DNA of 64,000 nt from Halochromatium glycolicum. GTDB taxonomy: Bacteria > Pseudomonadota > Gammaproteobacteria > Chromatiales > Chromatiaceae. A model generated the notes under the pieces. That model made no database searches, was not told where the DNA came from, and saw only the letters and a program-made list of their open reading frames with translations. Shown here one piece after another: positions 58,680 to 64,000 of this stretch; position 1 is the first letter of the stretch, and each line of letters opens with the position of its first letter. The DNA is taken from positions 1 to 64,000 of the forward strand of contig NZ_NRSJ01000028.1 in the NCBI RefSeq assembly GCF_016584085.1, written 5' to 3'. A program made the translations under genes and the position numbers.

Positions 58680-59036
58680 GCCGCGTCTGACCGCGGTGCG
58701 ATCTGCCACAGGGTCTGAAATCGAAACGGCCGCGGCTGGGTGGACCTTGGTTTGAACCAGCGGCGGCCGCTCAATGCGGATCTCGGGCTGCCCCTGATGC
58801 CGGATCAACCGGCGGAATCAAGCAGTGGAATCAACTGGCGGACCAGGCTCGCAAGGCCGAATGTCCACGCCTAAGACCATGACGTTATCCTGGTATTGCT
58901 TGCCAATCCGGGTTGGTGTCCTAACCTCAGCTCTCGTAGGGGGCGCGTGACCAAGCTTTGAAAGCATCTGAAGCTTGTTTGTCCGGTCTGCGTCCAACTA
59001 GCCGATGTCTATCAACAGCAGCTTGAGGAATGAACC
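58680..59036. other. non-coding spacer before the FAS1 gene
   Basis: No ORF here is convincing. Just before the FAS1 gene an AAGCTT...AAGCTT pair (about 58954-58977) forms an inverted repeat, and GAGGA lies eight bases before the ATG. No good promoter hexamers were seen. Confidence 0.4.
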
Positions 59037-59651
59037 ATGACCGACACGATCAACCGCAACCATCGCCTCGTTGTGATCCTGGGCCTGACGATGGCGCTGG
59101 GGCCGCTCACCGCCCTGTCGTTTGGCACCAAGTACGCCGATGAAGAGACCTGGGCACGCGCCCAGGCCGGTCTGCAGAACGCGAAGCCCCAGGATAAGCT
59201 CGGGATGTATGGCGACATCGAGGGCGTACCCTCCTATGCGAGCTCGAAGACCTTGGCCGACGTGCTTGCTGGTTCGGGTGTCTTCGACGAGTTCGAGAAC
59301 GCGATCAAGGCGATTGACAAGACCGAGATGCTCTCGGGCTCAAGCGCCTACACACTGTTCGTCCCCAGCGATGACGCCTTCGCCGCCCTTTCAGAAGAGC
59401 AGCGTGCTGCACTGCGCGATGACCCCGAAGCGCTGGCAGCCTTGATCTCGAAGCACATCGTCCCCGGCCGTTATAGCGCGACTGACCTGATGCAGATGCG
59501 TGAGGCGCGGACCCTAGATGGCTCCTCGATGCCCGTCGGCCCCAACGCCAGTGTTGACGGCCATATCGGCTTCGGCGGTTCGGACGTCATCAAGAGCAAC
59601 ATCGTTGCATCCAACGGCATCGTGCACGTCATCGACCGCGTCAATCTCTAA
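59037..59651 (+). CDS. exported fasciclin (FAS1)-domain protein
   Basis: The 204-residue protein has a signal peptide (RLVVILGLTMALGPLTALSFG) and one FAS1 domain (about 68-204). FAS1 landmarks are YTLFVPSDDAFAALS, ALISKHIVPGRYSATDL and the end IVASNGIVHVIDRVNL. FAS1 domains mediate adhesion or bind ligands at the cell surface or in the periplasm. It is monocistronic: good ribosome-binding site before and a strong terminator after. Confidence 0.92.
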   Translation: MTDTINRNHRLVVILGLTMALGPLTALSFGTKYADEETWARAQAGLQNAKPQDKLGMYGDIEGVPSYASSKTLADVLAGSGVFDEFENAIKAIDKTEMLSGSSAYTLFVPSDDAFAALSEEQRAALRDDPEALAALISKHIVPGRYSATDLMQMREARTLDGSSMPVGPNASVDGHIGFGGSDVIKSNIVASNGIVHVIDRVNL

Positions 59652-59725
59652 GTCGCTCGGGGCGACCTACGACGATCGCTGGCAGTGGGCTGAGTCCAGC
59701 TCGTCAGTTCAGATCGCCTCCATTG

Positions 59726-59766
59726 AAGCCCGGTGCAGTCCGCTGCGCCGGGCTTTCTCTTTTTTC
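59726..59766 (+). terminator. rho-independent terminator of the FAS1 gene
   Basis: AAGCCCGG and CCGGGCTT form an 8-bp stem, extended by GCAG/CTGC inside, followed by TCTCTTTTTTC. This is a textbook terminator 75 bases after the stop codon. Confidence 0.9.
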
Positions 59767-59889
59767 AGGCTTGTGTGTTCAAGGTCCACTGGTTTCCAAC
59801 CTAGAAACCGCAGTTGGACGGCCGCCACCCATGGGTGCGCTTCATGAAGCACCAGAATTGGAGCCATTGCAAAGGGTTGCATGCTGGGC

Positions 59890-60052
59890 TAAGGCGATTT
59901 CTGTCAAAGCTCATACCGCCTTGCTGGTCTTTTCGCTCGCCTTCTTCGTCGCGCCGCCGGTCACATAGCCCGGCTATGCTCCCGGCGACGCTCCTCGAAG
60001 GCAAACGACAATCCTGCGCAATTCGGTACGAGCTTTTCCGGCAATCGCCTAA
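59890..60052 (+). repeat. 163-bp nested-palindrome repeat, copy D
   Basis: Forward copy of the element also at 6412, 7617 and 26218. It lies between the FAS1 terminator and the UPF0182 gene, about 210 bases before the latter's start. The variable spot reads GACAATCC. The rest of the 615-base spacer (59652-60266) shows no gene I can support. Confidence 0.92.
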
Positions 60053-60266
60053 GCGGTCGACTGCGGTTTCTTGGTTCCAACCAGCCGCTCACGGCCAATT
60101 GGGGGAAATCCACCGGAGCTGGGGAAATCCCCCGGGTCGAGGCTGATCGATGTGGTCAGCGGCTGCCGTTGGCGGCTCGCAAGTGGCTGCTCGTGATAGG
60201 CACGCAGTGTGCAGATCGGGGGCAACCGCTCGCTCAGACCCTTGCCATCAGCCCCTGCTTGCCAAC

Positions 60267-62996
60267 ATGCGTTCCTGGAAAACCCTCTCCATCGTTGTGA
60301 CCGGCCTCCTGCTGGTTGTCCTGATTGCGTTGACGATACTGGGCGTGGTGGTCAAGGACTTCTTGATCGACCTCTGGTGGTTCCGGTCGCTCGATTACGA
60401 GTTCTATTTCTGGCAGCGACTGCTCTACCGCTATGTGGTCTTCACAACGGCAGCCGCGTTCTTCTTCGCGCTGTTCTTCGCCAATTTCTGGATCGGCGGC
60501 AAGTATCTCGGCGCGCGTCGCCCAAGCAATGGGGCCGAATGGGCGTCTGATCTCGAGAGTGACCGCCCGTCTCCGCAAGTCTACCGACGTTTCCAGTCTC
60601 GTTCGTTGGCGCTTTACCTGCCGCTGACACTGATCCTGGGGATCGTCGTCGCACTCCCGTTGTTCTTCTATTGGGAAGATGCGCTGCTGTTCCTGCTGGC
60701 GCCCGATGCCGGCATCAGCGACCCGGTATTCGGACACGACATCAGCTTTTACCTGTTCTCATTGCCCGTCTACATGCTGCTTTACAGCGAGGTGATGGTG
60801 GCGCTCGTCGTGGTGCTGCTCGGGCTCGGGTTGCTGTACTGGCGCGAGCACCGCGCGATGCCGAAGGCAAACGGCCGGTTGCGGCGTGGTGCGCGATTGC
60901 ATCTAAGCCTGATCCTGCTGCTCATCATCCTGATGGGAAGCTTCTATTTTCTCGGCGATGCCTACATGCTGCTCTATACCGACGCGCATCTGCCGTTGTT
61001 CTATGGCCCCGGCTACGAGGAAATGGTGGTCACACTGCCGCTGATCGCGGCCGCAGCGCTGCTGCTGCTCGTTACGGGTGTCACACTGCTGTATCTACTG
61101 AATACCGGCAAAGGGCTGCGCTTACTCGCCGCGGCGGCGGTTCTGTTGGTTGCTGTGATCGGATTGCGCCATACGCCCTATCTGACCGATGCGGTGAGTC
61201 GGTACGTGGTCGAGCCGGCCGAGATGACACGCGAGGCGCCCTTCATCGAGAACAACATTGAAGCGACATTGGCCGGTTACCGCCTGCAGGAGGTCGAGGC
61301 GCGAGACTATCCAATCCGTGAAGAGGGCTGGGAGGAGATCACGCCTGATATCAGGCTGAGCCTGCGAAGCGTGCCGATCTGGGACGACGAAAAGCTCTTG
61401 TCGGTCTATCGTGAGCTGCAGGAGATCCGGCCCTATTACGCATTCGACAAGGTCAACGTCGGACGCTACGAGGTCGAGGATGTCTATCAACAGGTCTTTC
61501 TCGCTGCGCGGCAAATCGATCTCGAGAAGCTGAGCGAGCCACGCCAGACCTGGGTCAACCTCTGGCTCAGGTACACCCACGGCTACGGCGTCGTAATGAC
61601 CCCGGCCGCACAGGCGGCCGATGAGCCGATCGAGTGGCTGATCCAGGGCATTCCGCCGAATTCCGTGCCGGGCCTGTCCATCGATGAGCCAGCCATCTAT
61701 TACGGGGCAGGCAATCTGCACCCGGTGATTGCGCCGAATGCAAGCCATGAGCTCGATTATGCCTCACGCGATGAGGTGAAGCTGACCGACTATGATGGCT
61801 CCGGCGGCGTGCCGATCAGCAGTGCCTTTCGCAAGCTGGTCTTCTCGCTCTACTTCGGTGAGCGCAATATCCTCTATACCACGCAGATGACCGACGCGAG
61901 CCGGCTGCTGTTCCGGCGCAATATCCGCGAGCGGATCAAGACCCTGACCCCGGATCTGACCCTCGGCCCGAACCCCTATCTCGCAGTCGCCGATGGCCGG
62001 CTGTATTGGATTCAGGACGCCTTGACTAGCTCGAGGTGGTACCCGTACTCGCGACCCTATACCGGCCACGTCGAGCATTTCGAACGACCATTCAACTACA
62101 TCCGTGATTCGGTCAAGGTGGTCGTGGATGCCTATAACGGCAGCGTCGACTACTATCTCGCCGACCCGGATGACCCGATCGCCGCCGCGCATGCGCGCAT
62201 CTATCCGGGGCTCTTCAAGCCGTTCGATGCGATGCCCAAGGCGCTCAAGGAGCACGTGCGCTACCCGAAGAGCCTGTTCGACGTGCAGATGGACGTCTAT
62301 GCGCGCTATCACCAGACCGACCCCGAGACCTTCTACAACCAGGAAGACGCCTGGGAGCTGCCCCCCAATCTGTGGCGCGGGAACCTGGAGAAGATGCGTT
62401 CCTATTACCTGACGCTCAATCTGATCGAGGCCGACCGCTTCGAGTACAGCCTGTTCGTGCCGATGACGCCCTTGGGGCAGCCGAGCATGCGCGCGCTCGC
62501 CGTCGCCGGAAACGATGGTGACAGCTACGGCAGGATCATCGTCTACAACTTCCCGAAGGGCACCCTGGTCTACGGACCCGAGCAGATGGACGCCTTCATC
62601 AAACAGGACCCAAGCCTCTCGCAGGAGCTGACCCTCTGGAGCCAGCAAGGCTCGCAGGCGACCCGCGGACGGATGATCGTGGTACCGGTCGAGGGTGTGG
62701 TGACCTATATCCAAGGCATCTTCCTGCAGGCGACTGATGATCTACCGTTACCTCAGCTGGCGCAGATCATCGTCAGTCAGGGGCCAATGGTCGTGATGGC
62801 CTCCTCGCTCGAGGAGGGGTTCGAGTCGCTGCATGAACTGATCAGGGAAACGGAGCAAGAGGAGCCGGTGCAGGAGGTCTCGCCGCGGGATGAACCGCCG
62901 GAAGCGACCAAAGGGGCAGCGAAAGAGACCTGTCGCGAGACTCCGCAGACTCCGCCAGAGAGCCCGCCAGGGAATAGCGATACAGAGGCCTCCTGA
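60267..62996 (+). CDS. UPF0182 (COG1615) family large membrane protein
   Basis: The start at 60267 (MRSWKTLSIVVTGLLLVV) gives 909 residues. The N-terminal third has about seven membrane helices (for example LLLVVLIALTILGVVVKDFLI and VVALPLFFYWEDALLFLLA). The C-terminal two-thirds is a large soluble, probably extracytoplasmic domain typical of COG1615, with YVVEPAEMTREAPFIENNI, PYLAVADGRLYWIQDALTSS, YIRDSVKVVVDAYNGSVDYY and VYARYHQTDPETFYNQEDAW. The function of the family is not established. The tail is rich in Pro/Glu/Thr. Codons upstream to 60150 are not conserved in style. Confidence 0.9.
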   Translation: MRSWKTLSIVVTGLLLVVLIALTILGVVVKDFLIDLWWFRSLDYEFYFWQRLLYRYVVFTTAAAFFFALFFANFWIGGKYLGARRPSNGAEWASDLESDRPSPQVYRRFQSRSLALYLPLTLILGIVVALPLFFYWEDALLFLLAPDAGISDPVFGHDISFYLFSLPVYMLLYSEVMVALVVVLLGLGLLYWREHRAMPKANGRLRRGARLHLSLILLLIILMGSFYFLGDAYMLLYTDAHLPLFYGPGYEEMVVTLPLIAAAALLLLVTGVTLLYLLNTGKGLRLLAAAAVLLVAVIGLRHTPYLTDAVSRYVVEPAEMTREAPFIENNIEATLAGYRLQEVEARDYPIREEGWEEITPDIRLSLRSVPIWDDEKLLSVYRELQEIRPYYAFDKVNVGRYEVEDVYQQVFLAARQIDLEKLSEPRQTWVNLWLRYTHGYGVVMTPAAQAADEPIEWLIQGIPPNSVPGLSIDEPAIYYGAGNLHPVIAPNASHELDYASRDEVKLTDYDGSGGVPISSAFRKLVFSLYFGERNILYTTQMTDASRLLFRRNIRERIKTLTPDLTLGPNPYLAVADGRLYWIQDALTSSRWYPYSRPYTGHVEHFERPFNYIRDSVKVVVDAYNGSVDYYLADPDDPIAAAHARIYPGLFKPFDAMPKALKEHVRYPKSLFDVQMDVYARYHQTDPETFYNQEDAWELPPNLWRGNLEKMRSYYLTLNLIEADRFEYSLFVPMTPLGQPSMRALAVAGNDGDSYGRIIVYNFPKGTLVYGPEQMDAFIKQDPSLSQELTLWSQQGSQATRGRMIVVPVEGVVTYIQGIFLQATDDLPLPQLAQIIVSQGPMVVMASSLEEGFESLHELIRETEQEEPVQEVSPRDEPPEATKGAAKETCRETPQTPPESPPGNSDTEAS

Positions 62997-63129
62997 CCGG
63001 AGACCCAGCTCGACCTGAAGGCACCGAGTCGCACCGCGATGGCACAATGACGTCAGACGGCTGTCGCGGCGCCATCGGAAGCGGTCGCAGCAGAGCAGTC
63101 GGATCAGTCGACCCCTATCGCCACCGCCT

Positions 63130-63810
63130 TCAGGCTGAGACGGCTCCGTCGATGCCATCGAAGCGATAGCCAAGCCGCTTGATATCGGCCGCGAAGTGGC
63201 GCGCAACGAGCTCGGCGGTCGCATCGTCGTAATAACGGCGGTAGTCGGCGCCGCGGTCGTTCGCTTGGCGGCGATGAGGAAGCCGCGGCGCCGCGATGCC
63301 GATGCGCGAGCAGACCTCATCGAAGTCCGGCTCGAGGCGCTCGTAGCGACCGACGAAGTCGACGATCAGATTGCCGTGCAGATCGATCAGATAATCGCTC
63401 TGCAGCTCGATCGAGGTGTCCAGGTGATACTGCGGCGGACGCGCCGGGTCGAGCTTCCAGCGCAGGAAGGACGCAAAGTCCTGATGGCCGCCGAGATACT
63501 GCGGCCGCTCCCGGCGGATATGGTGAAACGAGCTTACCTGAAGATCCCAGGGGTTGCGCACGAAGGCGAATTTGAACAGCCCCTCGAAGACCTCGCGTGG
63601 CAGCAGCTCCTTGGCGGCGATGGCCTTGGCATGACGAGGCAGCTTGGTGCCGATGCGGTGGCCGCTGAGATGGCTGAGCCGGCTGCAGAGGAACATCGGC
63701 CAATACCAGGGGTCCGCCCAGCGTCGACGCGCCAATGCTGCCCGGACGCTGGTTCCGCCGGTCTTGGCGATATGGATGAAGAGAAAGCGATGACCAGGAG
63801 AGAGCAGCAT
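63130..63810 (-). CDS. sulfotransferase family 2 protein
   Basis: The 226-residue protein has the PAPS 5'-phosphosulfate loop FLFIHIAKTGGTSVRAAL near the N-terminus and the 3'-phosphate motif FKFAFVRNPWDLQVSSFHH, both characteristic of Sulfotransfer_2 enzymes that sulfate carbohydrate or polysaccharide. The C-terminal part (VDFVGRYERLEPDFDEVCSRIG, then YRRYYDDATAELVARHFAADI) also fits. It stands alone on the minus strand, converging on UPF0182. Confidence 0.88.
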   Translation of the reverse strand: MLLSPGHRFLFIHIAKTGGTSVRAALARRRWADPWYWPMFLCSRLSHLSGHRIGTKLPRHAKAIAAKELLPREVFEGLFKFAFVRNPWDLQVSSFHHIRRERPQYLGGHQDFASFLRWKLDPARPPQYHLDTSIELQSDYLIDLHGNLIVDFVGRYERLEPDFDEVCSRIGIAAPRLPHRRQANDRGADYRRYYDDATAELVARHFAADIKRLGYRFDGIDGAVSA

Positions 63811-63859
63811 GCGGCATTGTAGCCGCGGTGCGTGTGCGCTTGCAGACGCGGGTTTGGGC

Positions 63860-64000
63860 TCAGGGGCCTGTGCAGCCCTCGCGCTTGGATTCCTCGCCCA
63901 GGAGGTTCTTCAAGACCCTGGCCTCTGCACAGAGTGTCGCCATCGGCGCAGTGGCGGCCATGTCGCTTAGTCCGCGCACCCGCTCGGTCAGGCCCTGCAG
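63860..64000 (-). CDS. C-terminal end of a gene running off the window
   Basis: An open minus-strand frame of 46 codons reaches the window edge and ends at TGA (63860-63862). It contains LCAEARVLKNLLGEESK, a helical, ordinary-looking protein end. The family is not recognised. It lies upstream of and in line with the sulfotransferase gene (49-base gap), so they may be co-transcribed. Confidence 0.5.
   Translation of the reverse strand: MQGLTERVRGLSDMAATAPMATLCAEARVLKNLLGEESKREGCTGP

Overview
The window is about 64 kb of GC-rich chromosome from a gammaproteobacterium. Two conserved blocks point there: the division and cell-wall (dcw) cluster running from mraZ to ftsZ into lpxC, dciA, an M23 peptidase, secA, argJ and a MutT/ThiE-type fusion, and the lptM-lysA-dapF-DUF484-xerC block. 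The protein style (MutT-ThiE fusion, FAS1 and UPF0182 proteins) fits a Chromatiales-like purple sulfur or sulfur-oxidising lineage. That is inference: no photosynthesis, sulfur, rRNA or tRNA gene lies in the window.

Layout. 1-1.0 kb: a possible gene end, a hairpin and one small unknown membrane protein. 1.06-25.9 kb: almost entirely minus strand. Transcription starts at a well-formed promoter with an MraZ operator (25.86-25.92 kb) and runs mraZ, rsmH, ftsL, ftsI, [murE slot], murF, mraY, murD, ftsW, murG, murC, murB, ddl, ftsQ, ftsA, ftsZ. It is followed by lpxC (own promoter), secA and argJ. The murE slot holds only a 39-codon ORF joined to both neighbours by 4-base ATGA overlaps.

26.4-31.4 kb: a CIA30 protein, a small ICMT-like methyltransferase, and a fused ATP-grasp/alpha-E protein with a transglutaminase. 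31.5-39.1 kb: a close-packed minus-strand run of a GNAT-nitrilase fusion, an MCE (Mla-type) lipid transporter (permease, ATPase, MCE protein, lipoprotein), an unrecognised 518-residue protein and an EamA permease. The MCE ATPase has lost the Walker B glutamate and the H-loop histidine.

39.2-46.2 kb: an accessory-looking segment. It holds an RpfG/RpfC two-component pair convergent with an RpfF-like DSF (diffusible signal factor) synthase. Next to it are two N-terminally truncated toxin genes (PIN and RelE/HigB-like) fused head to head, beside an intact XRE antitoxin. 46.3-53.5 kb: clpB with a sigma-32-like promoter, a CBS protein, an SDR/DUF2867 protein, a 13-bp tandem array, an alpha/beta hydrolase and an L,D-transpeptidase. 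53.5-58.7 kb: lptM, lysA, a methyltransferase, dapF, DUF484, xerC, then a glutaredoxin whose N-terminus is a pentapeptide repeat grown out of the xerC stop-codon region. 59.0-64.0 kb: a FAS1 protein with a strong terminator, a UPF0182 membrane protein, a sulfotransferase and the end of one more gene.

The most striking non-coding feature is a 163-bp, almost invariant, nested-palindrome element present four times (6.4, 7.6, 26.2 and 59.9 kb), always between genes. It looks like a non-autonomous mobile repeat (MITE/REP-like) or a structured RNA element.
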